Assembly (NCBI GenBank): GCA_904418995.1
Contig: CAJFQF010000003.1
Location: 62,001 to 126,000, forward strand
Length of the DNA: 64,000 nt
Reading direction: 5' to 3'
Origin: Heritagella_A intestinalis
Lineage (GTDB): Bacteria > Bacillota > Clostridia > Oscillospirales > Acutalibacteraceae
Both the position numbers and the translations under genes were made by a program. The notes beneath the pieces were generated by a model. The model saw only the letters and a list, made by a program, of their open reading frames with translations, ran no database searches and had not been told where the DNA came from. Every line of letters begins with the position of its first letter. Position 1 is the first letter of the stretch. This document shows positions 50,448-59,102 of this stretch, one piece after another.

Positions 50448-50467
50448 AAACCCCCTTCCTGCAGGAA
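50448..50467 (+). other. Intercistronic hairpin before rubredoxin
   Basis: CCCCCTTCCTGCAGGAAGGG forms a stem of about eight pairs (CCCTTCC-TGCA-GGAAGGG) followed by A-rich sequence on the plus strand. It may cause partial termination or stabilise the rubredoxin mRNA. Confidence 0.5.
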
Positions 50468-50497
50468 GGGAAAGGGAAAATTAAAGGAGGATGTTCC

Positions 50498-50659
50498 ATG
50501 GCAAAGTATGTATGTGACGCTTGCGGATACGTGTATGACCCTGCAGTAGGGGATCCGGACAACGGCGTTGCCCCTGGCACCGCTTTTGAAGATCTCCCGG
50601 AGGATTGGGTGTGCCCCCTGTGCGGCCTGGGCAAGGATTCCTTCAGCGTTGAGGAATAA
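50498..50659 (+). CDS. Rubredoxin
   Basis: A 53-residue one-iron electron carrier. The two CxxC knuckles are C6-DA-C9-GYVYDP and C39-PL-C42-GLGKDSF, with the typical GDPDNGVAPGTAFEDLPEDW between, which is a full-length family member. AAAGGAGG lies eight bases before ATG 50498. In anaerobes rubredoxin gives electrons to oxygen- or peroxide-detoxifying enzymes; no such partner is adjacent. Confidence 0.97.
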   Translation: MAKYVCDACGYVYDPAVGDPDNGVAPGTAFEDLPEDWVCPLCGLGKDSFSVEE

Positions 50660-50680
50660 TCCCGGCACAATCTATTGCGC

Positions 50681-50722
50681 TAAAAAATCCCGGTGGACAT
50701 TGTCCGCCGGGATTTCTGTTTT
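50681..50722. terminator. Bidirectional terminator between rubredoxin and lacI-type gene
   Basis: AAATCCCGG-GGACA pairs with TGTCC-CCGGGATTT; T-rich runs lie on both strands. Confidence 0.8.
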
Positions 50723-50732
50723 ATGGTACGCA

Positions 50733-51746
50733 TTATTGGGTGGAAAGCCCCTCTTTCAGGGTGCAGGCAAAGGTGTGCTCCTCCACGGGCAGGCCCGAGA
50801 GGCCCCGGACAATTTGCCGGGCAGCGTATTTGCCCATTTCCTCCAGGGGCATATCCAGGCAGGTGATGGTGGGGTAAACCAGTTCGAAAATGCCGGAGGC
50901 GGCCAGGCAGATGTGGCGCACGGAGGGGGGCAGGGAGAATTCCCGCCGGAGGATGGCCCCCTGTACCAGCCAGCCGGTGCGGGGGTTGGAAGAAATGGCT
51001 GCGTCCGGCGGGTCCTGGCACAGGGCCTCATAGAACTGTTCCTGCAAATCCTCAATTTTTTCCTCCCGGGGGAACACCAGCCGCTGGAGCTCCGCCTGGG
51101 GGAATTCCTCCTGAATGGCCCGGGAGAATAGGTTCCATTTCTTTGAAAACAGGGAATCCCCCCGCTGCAGGGAGAAAAACTTGAGACGCCGGAAGCCCCG
51201 TTCCCGGCAAAGGGATACTGCCTGCCGGACGCCGTCCTCTAAGAGGGTGTGGCTTTGGTCCGCCGTGTGCCATACGCCGCTTTCGTCCACCAGGAAAAAG
51301 GGGATCCGCTCCCGTTGAAGCAGGGCCGTGGTTTCCGGCTCCATTTCGTAAAACAGGAACAGCAGCCCGTCAATCCGGGCGCTGCGGTAATAGCGCACAT
51401 ATTCGTGGTCGTTTTTGGCGTTGACATCGTCGTGGAGCAGGGTGATGGAATACCCGGCAGCGTCCAGATATTCCTTGACCCCCCGGAGCACCAGGCTGAA
51501 TCCCATGCTCAGGTTGTTCCAGCCGGTGACCACGCCGATGGACATGGAGCGGTTGGTGCGCATACTCCGGGCGGTGGAGTTGGGGATATAGTTCAGCTCC
51601 CGGGCGGTTTGCAGCACCAGGCGGCGGGTGGCTTCGCTGATTTTTTTCCCTTCTTTATTGTTCATCACATAGGAGACCGTTGCCTGAGAGAGCCCGCAGG
51701 CCCGGGCAATATCCTTGGCAGTGACATTCTTTTTCCGGGGGCTCAT
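50733..51746 (-). CDS. LacI family transcriptional regulator
   Basis: A 337-residue repressor with an N-terminal LacI HTH (VTAKDIARACGLSQATVSYVMN, residues 8-29, and hinge NYIPNSTARSMR) and a periplasmic-binding-like effector domain (VVTGWNNLSMGFSLVLRGV onward). The effector is presumably a sugar, but no sugar transport or catabolic operon adjoins it. Its own promoter contains a matching palindrome, suggesting autoregulation. AAAGGAG precedes the start on the minus strand. Confidence 0.94.
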   Translation of the reverse strand: MSPRKKNVTAKDIARACGLSQATVSYVMNNKEGKKISEATRRLVLQTARELNYIPNSTARSMRTNRSMSIGVVTGWNNLSMGFSLVLRGVKEYLDAAGYSITLLHDDVNAKNDHEYVRYYRSARIDGLLFLFYEMEPETTALLQRERIPFFLVDESGVWHTADQSHTLLEDGVRQAVSLCRERGFRRLKFFSLQRGDSLFSKKWNLFSRAIQEEFPQAELQRLVFPREEKIEDLQEQFYEALCQDPPDAAISSNPRTGWLVQGAILRREFSLPPSVRHICLAASGIFELVYPTITCLDMPLEEMGKYAARQIVRGLSGLPVEEHTFACTLKEGLSTQ

Positions 51747-51780
51747 GGCGCCGGCTCCTTTCTACGGGAAAATACTCATA

Positions 51781-51814
51781 AGTGAATCGTATCACTAAAG
51801 GGGCAGACTGTCAA
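51781..51814 (-). promoter_or_regulatory. Promoter and overlapping palindromic operator of the LacI-type gene
   Basis: On the minus strand TTGACA (51814-51809) and TACGAT (51791-51786) are 17 bases apart. AGTGATACGATTCACT (51796-51781), a palindrome with AGTGA/TCACT arms and the central CG typical of LacI-family operators, covers the -10 box. A repressor bound here would block its own promoter. Confidence 0.65.
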
Positions 51815-51998
51815 GACAGGGCTTTTTTCTGGCCGCAGTTCACAGCAGATAGAGCAGTGCGAAGGGCAGGGGAAAGAGCAGCCCGCCCAGCACGTCTCCG
51901 AGATAGTGAGCGCCCCCGATTACCCGGGAAGCTCCAATGGCCAGCCGGGAAGCTCCAATGGCCAGAGCCAGCAGGCCGGCTGCCGCTCCCGCTGTCGG
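51815..51998. repeat. Tandem partial duplication of the PAP2 gene 3' end
   Basis: Bases 51815-51998 repeat 51999-52161 with few changes, including the last 46 or so codons and the stop of the second PAP2 gene. The outer copy carries an additional nested 21-bp duplication (GGGAAGCTCCAATGGCCAGCC, from about 51929), which accounts for 184 against 163 bases. The outer copy lies after the gene's stop and is not translated. Confidence 0.85.
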
Positions 51999-52023
51999 GA
52001 CAGGGCTTTTTTCTGGCCGCAGT

Positions 52024-52515
52024 TCACAGCAGATAGAGCAGGGCGAAGGGCAGGGGGAAGAGCAGCCCGCCCAGCACATCCCCGAGATAGTGAGCGCCCC
52101 CGATTACCCGGGAAGCCCCAATGACCAGGGCCAGCAGGCCGGCTGCCGCGCCCGCTGCCGGGGAGAGGAATCCAAAAGCACAGGCAATGGCGGCGGCGCT
52201 GGCAGTGTGCCGGCTGGGAAAGCTCTTGCCTTTTCCGGGCTCTGCCGGCAGGAAGGGGGTGTAGCCCAGCCGGTCATAGGGGCGGGGGCGGTTCAGGGCC
52301 CGGCGCAGCAGGGAGACCAGCAGGAATGTCACCGCCGGAATCAGGAGGAACCTCCACCACCCGGGCCAGCCGGTAATGACCAGGAAAGCGGCGGTGCCCA
52401 AATAGGCGGCGGCGTCCACCAGGGGGAGAAGCCGGAACAGACAGCGAAAAAAAGACGCCCGGCGGGGCGTTTTGCCAAGCCAGGCGGCGCAGGCCCGATA
52501 GGATTCCCCCGTCAT
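52024..52515 (-). CDS. PAP2 family phosphatase (second)
   Basis: A 163-residue membrane protein with the PAP2 motifs RALNRPRPYD, PSRHTASAAAI and SRVIGGAHYLGDVLGG, the last two carrying the catalytic histidines. It is shorter than the PAP2 protein at 46620 and lacks the extended first helix pair. Its start overlaps the stop of the upstream cysteine-rich gene by four bases. The 3' end is duplicated downstream. Probably a lipid phosphatase; substrate unknown. Confidence 0.85.
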   Translation of the reverse strand: MTGESYRACAAWLGKTPRRASFFRCLFRLLPLVDAAAYLGTAAFLVITGWPGWWRFLLIPAVTFLLVSLLRRALNRPRPYDRLGYTPFLPAEPGKGKSFPSRHTASAAAIACAFGFLSPAAGAAAGLLALVIGASRVIGGAHYLGDVLGGLLFPLPFALLYLL

Positions 52516-52742
52516 AAGGAGAAGTCCTCCGGGTCGAATTTGGGCAGGGGCGGCAGGTTTTCCGGGGTGCGGCGCAGGGGGTCATAGGAGAATTCCCGGC
52601 AGGCGCAGTCCTCCCCGGGGTCCTGGTTCACGGCGCAGCAGACGGCTTCCCCGTCCTCGGCGCTGTTGTGTTGGCAGTAACGGCAGTCTGGGGTCACGGA
52701 GCCGCCAAAGAGCTTGTTTTTCTTTTTATTTTTTCCAAACAA
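52512..52742 (-). CDS. Small cysteine-rich protein, probable metal binding
   Basis: A 76-residue soluble protein of unknown family, starting FGKNKKKNKLFGG after a basic tract. Six cysteines (CRYCQH, VCCAV, CACREF) suggest a small zinc or redox site. The frame is open to a GTG at 52751, but AAAGGTG overlaps that codon and is five bases from TTG 52742, so TTG is preferred. Coupled to the following PAP2 gene by a four-base overlap. Confidence 0.65.
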   Translation of the reverse strand: MFGKNKKKNKLFGGSVTPDCRYCQHNSAEDGEAVCCAVNQDPGEDCACREFSYDPLRRTPENLPPLPKFDPEDFSL

Positions 52743-52781
52743 AGGGATCACCTTTCTTTTTTACATAATAGAACCGAAGCC

Positions 52782-53525
52782 TCACAGCCCCCGGGCGGAG
52801 CGTTCCAGCAGGGCGGCATAGAGGCCGCTGATGCGGCAGAAGCCATAGGCGGTGGTGTCGGAGGAGAGCACGTCGGTAGGGGCGTGCTTTTCGTCGGCGC
52901 TGAGGGAAACCGTGGTCAGGGGGTGGTCGTCCAGATTGGCGCCGCTCTTTTCCAGGTCATCCTTGTGGAGGCCCCGGGCGGCTTCCTGGTATTGCCAGGA
53001 GAGCTTTTCCTGCAAGGGTTTTTCCAGTTCCCGTACCCGGGTGCCATCCCAGCGGGAAATCTGATAGCGCACCTTTTTGCCCTTTTTCCGATAGTCTGTG
53101 GGCCGGTGCTGGGGCTTGCCCAAGAATTGCTGGGCCCTTTGGGCCACCTGCTGGGTCTGTTCCCGGCGATACAAGAGGATGATGTCCGTCAGGCCGAAAT
53201 CCTCATAAAACACCAGGCGGGTATATTCCGGCACAGCGCCGAACATGGCAATGGGGGATTTCAGCTCCAAATAGACAATCCCCTTCTGGACTTCTTCGCC
53301 CTGGGGCTCCAACACCGTATATTCCGTTTCGGATAGGCCCATTTTCCGTAGAGCTTCCTCCTGACCGATGCCCCAATAGAGGTCCCGGATGGGGCAGGCC
53401 CAGCGGTAGTCGGCCACCTGTTCCCCTTTGCCCGCAAGGGTGGGATTGGAACAGCCGGGAGCCAGAAAAGCCATTGCCAATGCCAGCAAAAACGCGACTG
53501 CTTTCGTCGTTTTCATCGCCTTCAT
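52782..53525 (-). CDS. Lipoprotein of unknown function
   Basis: A 247-residue protein with a signal peptide and lipobox (FLAPGC, Cys about residue 25), so it should be anchored to the outer face of the membrane. The remainder is mixed alpha/beta with two similar halves (WGIGQEEALRKMGLSETEY and later repeats of charged helices) and no motif I recognise. GGAGGGAATGGA precedes ATG 53525 on the minus strand. It is separated from the next genes by AT-rich gaps. Confidence 0.78.
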   Translation of the reverse strand: MKAMKTTKAVAFLLALAMAFLAPGCSNPTLAGKGEQVADYRWACPIRDLYWGIGQEEALRKMGLSETEYTVLEPQGEEVQKGIVYLELKSPIAMFGAVPEYTRLVFYEDFGLTDIILLYRREQTQQVAQRAQQFLGKPQHRPTDYRKKGKKVRYQISRWDGTRVRELEKPLQEKLSWQYQEAARGLHKDDLEKSGANLDDHPLTTVSLSADEKHAPTDVLSSDTTAYGFCRISGLYAALLERSARGL

Positions 53526-53765
53526 TCCATTCCCTCCTTCTCGTTGCAGAAGCAGCCAGCCGGCCTTTTCTCATACCGAGATACGCAGTATCTATATGGT
53601 ATCATATTTAGTCTGAAAAGTAAATGAAGCCCAGAAGCGTTTCTAAAAATATTGCAAAATTGTAAGAATTGGACAGAACGGGAAGAAATTCCGTCCCTGC
53701 TGGCTTTTCTAAGGAGCTTTTGCCGCAGAAAAGGATTGCGCCCAAAAAAATCACCAAAATGGGGG

Positions 53766-54818
53766 TCAGCGGCTTTCCCAGGGCGTCACCGCCCATTTCA
53801 GGCAGTGGTCCAGCCGCTGGGAAAATACCCGGTAGCCTTCCAGGATGTCGTTGAGAGGGGCCCGGTGAGTAATGAGGAAATCATCGGACAAGCGGCCGGC
53901 GGCCATCAAATCCAGCAGAGCGGCGCAGTGGGTGGCGTCCACACCGCCGGTTTTGAAAATCAGGTTTTTCCCGTACATTTCCGGCAGGGGGAGGGTTTGG
54001 GATTCCTCATACATGGCCACCAATGCTACCACCCCGTTGGGCCGGGCGATTTTCCAGGCGGTGGTGAAGGAGTCCCCGCTTCCGGCGGCCTCCACAACGC
54101 CGTCAGCGCCCCGGCCCCCCGTCCAGGCCAGAACCCGTTCTTCCGGGTTTTCCTCCGGCGTGTGGACCACCCGGTCGGCCAGGCCCAGGCTTTTGGCCAA
54201 GGCCAGGCGGGAAGCGTCCGTGTCAATGGCGATGGTCTGGGCCGCGCCGAAGAGCCGGGCGCAGGCCAGGGTACACAGGCCCACCGGCCCGGCCCCAATC
54301 ACCGCCAGGGTGTCCCCCGGGTGAAGCTGGCACAACTCTGCACCAAAATAGCCGCTGGAAAGGATGTCCCCGGTAAAGAGGGCGTTTTCATCGGAGACGT
54401 TTTCCGGGATTTTGGAGAGGCCGGTATCGGCAAAGGGCACCCGGACGTATTCCGCCTGGCAGCCGTCAATGCGGCAGCCCAGCTCCCAGCCGCCCTTTTC
54501 ACAGTTATTGATAAACCCCCGGCGGCAGAACCAGCAGTCCCCGCAGAAGGTGATGCAGTTGGCGGCCACCCGGTCTCCCGGGGCCAGGCCCTTCACCTGG
54601 CTTCCGGTTTCCACAACCTCCCCCACAAACTCGTGGCCCAAAACGATACCCGGCTTGGCCCGGGGCACGGCTCCCCGGAGGATATGCAGGTCGCTGGTGC
54701 AGATGGTGGAGAGGGTCACCCGGACAATGGCGTCGGTACCCTCCTGGAGAACGGGGACAGGGCGGTCGGTGAGGGCGGCGCGGGCGCCGTCCCACACCAG
54801 GGCTTTCATGGTTTTCAT
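53766..54818 (-). CDS. Zinc-dependent alcohol dehydrogenase (MDR family)
   Basis: A 350-residue medium-chain dehydrogenase/reductase. Catalytic zinc ligands: C in STICTSDLH, GHEFVGEV, and the usual acidic position; structural zinc cysteines CGDCWFCRRGFINNC; NAD(P)-binding VIGAGPVGLCTLACA followed by IDTDASRL, whose Asp favours NAD. It resembles the isopropanol/formaldehyde-type group; the substrate cannot be set. AAAGGGG lies nine bases before ATG 54818 on the minus strand. Confidence 0.92.
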   Translation of the reverse strand: MKTMKALVWDGARAALTDRPVPVLQEGTDAIVRVTLSTICTSDLHILRGAVPRAKPGIVLGHEFVGEVVETGSQVKGLAPGDRVAANCITFCGDCWFCRRGFINNCEKGGWELGCRIDGCQAEYVRVPFADTGLSKIPENVSDENALFTGDILSSGYFGAELCQLHPGDTLAVIGAGPVGLCTLACARLFGAAQTIAIDTDASRLALAKSLGLADRVVHTPEENPEERVLAWTGGRGADGVVEAAGSGDSFTTAWKIARPNGVVALVAMYEESQTLPLPEMYGKNLIFKTGGVDATHCAALLDLMAAGRLSDDFLITHRAPLNDILEGYRVFSQRLDHCLKWAVTPWESR

Positions 54819-55122
54819 CAGGCAGAGCCCCTTTCGAAATAAAATCGGCAGCTTTTTTCTTTGTTTCTCATTATATCACAATCAACGGGGAGAAGGCTGG
54901 GGGAAGAAAAATTTTCAGCGGAAAATACCTGTCAAAAAGCCGGGAATACTTGTACAAAATCTTTTCTATGAATTTGTCTAAAATGAAGAATTTGGAAATA
55001 AAATAAGAAATTCAAAGAAAAACCCTGTGAAATTTCTGTCAAACTCTTGTAATTCGGGCTCAAATGCTATACAATAAGGACAGAGTGATTCTCAATCAAA
55101 TCTTCTAGGAGGTTTTTGTTCT
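54819..55122. other. Intergenic region with the gap promoter
   Basis: An AT-rich divergent gap. TTGTAA (55047-55052) and TACAAT (55070-55075) with 17-base spacing form the likely gap promoter; TCTAGGAGG lies directly before gap. Two similar stretches (CTGTCAAAAAGCCGGGAATACTTGT and CTGTCAAACTCTTGTAATTCGGGCT parts) suggest a duplicated regulatory segment. Nothing else is seen. Confidence 0.5.
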
Positions 55123-56139
55123 ATGGCTATTAAAGTAGGCATCAATGGTTTCGGCCGCATCGGCCGCCTGGTATTCCGCGCTGGTCTGGACAACCCGAAC
55201 ATCGACTTTGTCGGTATCAACGATCCCTTCATGACTCCCGATTACTGCGCTTACATGCTGCGCTATGACACCGTTCATGGCCAGTATAAGGGCGACATCT
55301 CCTACACCGACGACGCTATCATCGTCAACGGCAAGGAGATCAAGTTCTACGCCAAGATGGATCCCGCTGAGATTCCGTGGGGCGAGTGCGGCGCTGATTA
55401 CGTCGTAGAGTCCACCGGTGTGTTCTGCACCACCGAGAAGGCTTCCGCTCACATCAAGGCTGGCGCCAAGAAGGTTGTTATCTCCGCTCCTGCAAAGGAT
55501 AAGGATACCCCCACCTTCGTGTGCGGCGTAAACCTGGACAAGTACACCAAGGACATGACCGTTGTTTCCAACGCTTCCTGCACCACCAACTGCCTGGCTC
55601 CGCTGGTGAAGGTTGTTCATGAGAAGTTCGGCATCAAGGAAGGCCTCATGACCACGGTTCACTCCACCACCGGCACCCAGAAGACCGTTGACGGCCCCTC
55701 CAAGAAGGACTGGAGAGGCGGCCGCGCTGCTGCTGGCAACATCATCCCCTCCACCACTGGCGCCGCCAAGGCCTGCGCCCTGGTTCTGCCTGAGATGAAG
55801 GGCAAGCTGACCGGTATGTCCATGCGCGTTCCCACCCTGGATGTTTCCGTGGTTGACCTGACCGTCACCCTGGAGACCCCCACCACCTACGAGGCTATCT
55901 GCGCTGCTATCAAGGAAGCTTCCGAGGGCGAGCTGAAGGGCATCCTGGGCTACACCGCCGACATGGTTGTTTCTTCTGACTTCCTGGGCGATCCCCACAC
56001 CTCCATCTTCGACGAGAAGGCCGGCATCATGCTGAACGACCACTTTGTCAAGCTGGTTTCCTGGTATGACAACGAGTGGGGCTACAGCAACAAGGTCCTC
56101 ATGCTCATTGAGCACATGGCCGAGGTTGACAACGCCTAA
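55123..56139 (+). CDS. gap: Glyceraldehyde-3-phosphate dehydrogenase (type I)
   Basis: A 338-residue glycolytic enzyme oxidising G3P to 1,3-bisphosphoglycerate with NAD. The Rossmann loop GINGFGRIGRLVFRA, the catalytic C153 in SNASCTTNC, the histidine in TTVHSTTGTQK and the C-terminal WYDNEWGYSNKV are intact. Codon use is strongly biased to a few codons, as expected of a highly expressed gene. It is not clustered with pgk or tpi and has its own promoter and terminator. Confidence 0.98.
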   Translation: MAIKVGINGFGRIGRLVFRAGLDNPNIDFVGINDPFMTPDYCAYMLRYDTVHGQYKGDISYTDDAIIVNGKEIKFYAKMDPAEIPWGECGADYVVESTGVFCTTEKASAHIKAGAKKVVISAPAKDKDTPTFVCGVNLDKYTKDMTVVSNASCTTNCLAPLVKVVHEKFGIKEGLMTTVHSTTGTQKTVDGPSKKDWRGGRAAAGNIIPSTTGAAKACALVLPEMKGKLTGMSMRVPTLDVSVVDLTVTLETPTTYEAICAAIKEASEGELKGILGYTADMVVSSDFLGDPHTSIFDEKAGIMLNDHFVKLVSWYDNEWGYSNKVLMLIEHMAEVDNA

Positions 56140-56162
56140 TCTTTTGGCAATCGCAATTGCAT

Positions 56163-56200
56163 GAAAAACCCCCTCCCTGGCAACAGGGAGGGGGTTTTGT
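56163..56200 (+). terminator. Terminator of gap
   Basis: AACCCCCTCCCTG pairs with CAGGGAGGGGGTT around GCAA, followed by TTG TTG-type T-rich sequence. Confidence 0.9.
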
Positions 56201-56265
56201 TGTGTTGAGGGGAGTATAAGGGATTTACCCCATGTTTTCTTGCTTTCTCCTCTTATCCACATACC

Positions 56266-57102
56266 CATCTATTCACTACTTTGTCGCTCATGCCGGCGGA
56301 CAGGGTCCGCTCCCAACCCGCGGGATATCATCATCAAGGCGCAGTCTTTTCTCCCGCGTAAACGGCCATTCAGCGGCAGGCGGGAAGCCCCCATCTCTGA
56401 GGGGGGGTGTCACGAAGTGACGGGGGGGAGTAAGAGAGCAGCCCTTCTTCTCCCAAACCGCCTTTCTTGTGGGAGGGTTCCCACAGCCCCTCTTTTGTCG
56501 CTCATGCCGCGACGGGCACACCCTTTTCTTGCGAAAAGAAAAGGGTGGAAAAGATTCGCAAGCCTACGCGGCTTGACCGCGAAAGGTTCCACGCAAAGAA
56601 ACATAGTGAAACGGGGGCTCCGGCTCTGGAAACAACAACCGAAGCAGTCGCCCCCGTTTAGAAAACTTTCTCCAACGCACCAACAGACTGCTGCCCTCCA
56701 ACTTATTGGGCTTGCTCCTATCAGGCAGATAGTTCCGCTACTGAATGAAAAAGAAGCTACCTGAATGGGAAAATAGTAGTGACGCGAGGAAACGGGTTGT
56801 TTCTCGATGCCGCTACCACGCGTTAAAAAAGAAGCTGCCCTGACCGCCTTCGAAATGCATCCGCAAGCTTGCTTGCAGGATGATTTCGCTTGGCGTGTCA
56901 AGATGCCAGCCCTTCTGATTCTTTTCCCCCCTTTTCTCATCCAAGGAGAAAAGGGGGTGCGGTGTGCCAGTGGCACACGAATAACACCGTTCTACGCTCC
57001 GCTCCGGTCGGCGCTTTTGGTTGTCTGCCACTGGCAGACAGCGCCCGAGCCGGCAGGCGAGAATGCCCGTCGCGGCATGAGCGACAAGGTAGCTAATAGA
57101 TG
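56266..57102. mobile_element. MITE-like 837-bp element with 30-bp inverted ends
   Basis: CATCTATT-x-x-CTAC-x-TTGTCGCTCATGCCG at 56266-56295 is repeated in inverted orientation at 57073-57102 with 27 of 30 bases equal. A third, internal copy of the TTGTCGCTCATGCCG part lies at 56494-56509. Inside are hairpins (for example CACCCTTTTCTT...AAGAAAAGGGTG near 56518-56546), a piece of repeat family A (56780-56826) and a copy of family B (56935-57060). No open frame encodes a recognisable protein, so any mobility would need proteins supplied in trans. Target-site duplications could not be confirmed. The whole gap 56201-57304 has no gene. Confidence 0.55.
56935..57060. repeat. Dispersed hairpin repeat, family B, copy 3
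   Basis: GTGTGCCAGTGGCACAC and, 60 bases on, GTCTGCCACTGGCAGAC form two hairpins separated by CCGGTCGGCGCTTTTGGTTGT. The arrangement matches the elements at 28-160 and 9093-9225. Confidence 0.7.
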
Positions 57103-57261
57103 AATCATAGATAAGCGAACTTAGCAAAAAGAATCAAGGAAGCCCTTCTCCACGAGAAAGAGAAGCCCGACCCATAGGAGTCGGGGGGAATTCGGGGGTC
57201 GCGCCCTGAAAAAGGATGTTTGGGAGAACCCTGCTATCACAAATCGCCTGCCAACGGCAAA

Positions 57262-57287
57262 TAAAGGCCCCCTCAAAGGAGGGAGCC
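57262..57287 (-). terminator. Terminator of the sodium symporter gene
   Basis: On the minus strand GGCTCCCTC pairs with GAGGGGGCC around CTTT and is followed by TTTATTTG. Confidence 0.75.
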
Positions 57288-57304
57288 TCGAAGTTGCTTT
57301 CTGT

Positions 57305-58807
57305 TTATTCAGTAATGACAGATTGATAGAATTCCGGGTTAGAGGCGGCGCTCTTCCAGCCGGCCCGCTTGGCAATCAGGCTCACCGCCCAGCACAGCAG
57401 ACAGCTGGCCGCCATGGCAATGCAGGCGTACAGAGGCCCATTGGGGGTGGTGAATCCGGAAAGGGCCGCCGGCAAAAAGGCAATGAGGAAGCCGCCGGCC
57501 ATGCCAGCCCAAGCCCCGGCGCGGTTAATGCCCTTCCAGTATAGGGATAGGAGATAGGGGGCCAGGAAAGAGCCGGACAGAATGCCCCAGGAATAGCTCA
57601 TCATTTCCAGAATGGGGGTGGGGTAGTTGGCGATGAGATAGGAGCCCACCACAAAGAGCAGGCATAACCCCCGGGTCAGGGCGGAAAGGCTGCTCTCCTT
57701 CATTTTGGGGGCGATGGCTTCCTTTACCAAATCCATGGAAGCGGTGGAGCAGGCGGTGAGGGTAATGCTGGAAAGGGTGGAGACGGAAGCCGAGATGAGC
57801 AGCACCAGCACTACGCCCAGGAGAATGTTGGGCAGGGCGGCCTGGTTGAGCATCAAGGGCACCAGATAATCTTTGCCGCCTTCGGGCATGGTCTCCCCAA
57901 AGAACAGGTGAGAGAGGGAGCCGATAAAGTAGCCGCCGCCGGAAATCAGCAGGGCAAACAGGGTGGACACCACCGTGCCCCGCCGGACTTCCCGGTCGTC
58001 CCGAATGCCGTAGTATTTGTGGATCATCTGGGGCAGGCCCCAGGTGCCCAGGCTGGTCATCAAAATGGTGGAGACCAAGGAGACAGCCGCCGATGTGCTC
58101 AGGGGCGCCATTTCATGGGCCTGCATGTAGTCGGCCATGCGCTGGATTCCCTGGGTCAGGCCCCCTACCTTGGGGCCCGCCACTACCAGCACCAGCAGGG
58201 CGCAGATGCCGAAAATCATAATGAAACCCTGGACAAAATCCGCCTTTAGGGTGGCCATGTAGCCCCCCAGTACCAGCACAATGGCCGAGGCCAGGGCAAT
58301 CATCACCATGCACACCTGTTCATCCAAGTCCAGGAGCACCGAGCAGACGCTGGTGAGGCCCTTGTACACGGAAGCGGAATAGGGGAGCAGGAATACAAAA
58401 ATCACAATACAGGAAAACAGCTTCATCCGCCGGCTGCCAAAGCGCTTCTCAAAAAACTGGGGCATGGAGCTGATGCTCAGCTTCCGGGTCACCCGACGGG
58501 TGCGCTTGGCCAAAACCAGCCAGGCCAGCAGGGAGCCGATGAGGGCGTTTCCGATGCCCACCAGCACCCCCCACAGGCCGAAATCCCAGCCGGAGCCCCC
58601 GGAGTAGCCGATGAACATGACTGCGGAAAAATAGGCGGTGCCGTAGGAAAAGGCCGAGAGCCAGCCGCCGGCATTGCGCCCCCCTACGGTGAAGCTCTCC
58701 ACGCCGCCGGAACCCTTGCGGGCGCTCCGGGAGCTGAGAATCCCCACCGCCAGCATGAAAACGCCGTATACGGCAATGACCAGCCATAGAGTGAGTTGTT
58801 TGTCCAT
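57305..58807 (-). CDS. Sodium:solute symporter (SSS family)
   Basis: A 500-residue membrane transporter with about 13 helices. The N-terminal VESFTVGGRNAGGWLSAFSYGTAYFSAVMFIGYSG and the GTWGLPQMIHKYYGIRDD segment are typical of SSS proteins near PutP and PanF. The Na2-site Ser/Thr run SASVSTLSSITLTACSTAS is present. Proline or another organic anion are candidates; the substrate is not set by the sequence. AAGGAGAG precedes ATG 58807 on the minus strand. Confidence 0.93.
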   Translation of the reverse strand: MDKQLTLWLVIAVYGVFMLAVGILSSRSARKGSGGVESFTVGGRNAGGWLSAFSYGTAYFSAVMFIGYSGGSGWDFGLWGVLVGIGNALIGSLLAWLVLAKRTRRVTRKLSISSMPQFFEKRFGSRRMKLFSCIVIFVFLLPYSASVYKGLTSVCSVLLDLDEQVCMVMIALASAIVLVLGGYMATLKADFVQGFIMIFGICALLVLVVAGPKVGGLTQGIQRMADYMQAHEMAPLSTSAAVSLVSTILMTSLGTWGLPQMIHKYYGIRDDREVRRGTVVSTLFALLISGGGYFIGSLSHLFFGETMPEGGKDYLVPLMLNQAALPNILLGVVLVLLISASVSTLSSITLTACSTASMDLVKEAIAPKMKESSLSALTRGLCLLFVVGSYLIANYPTPILEMMSYSWGILSGSFLAPYLLSLYWKGINRAGAWAGMAGGFLIAFLPAALSGFTTPNGPLYACIAMAASCLLCWAVSLIAKRAGWKSAASNPEFYQSVITE

Positions 58808-59102
58808 GATGTTTCTCTCCTTGGTTTACTCATTTAAAGCATGTATGGTTTAAATTGATAAAACAATACCATATCCCCCTGGAAAAAGCAAGTGGTTTTT
58901 CCAAAAGCAGACAAAGTTTAGACAGAATAGACAGGGAAACAGTGGGAAATCAAGACAGTTTAACGAGGGGAACCTGGAGACGGGACATGATTTTAGAGAT
59001 TCGGGGAAAGTTTACATCCGGGTGATGGTTTCTTTATAAAAAAGGCGCACAATAAAGAAAACGCCCCTGCCGGCAATGGAGGCGGGGAAAGGAGAGAGTA
59101 CT

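Noticed and set aside
53608..53796. 62-codon minus-strand frame downstream of the alcohol dehydrogenase
   Set aside because: It overlaps the end of the dehydrogenase gene, has no ribosome site and lies in AT-rich sequence; no family resemblance.
56410..56976. 188-codon minus-strand frame in the gap-symporter interval
   Set aside because: It is built from repeat hairpins, with no domain and no start signal, and lies inside the MITE-like element.
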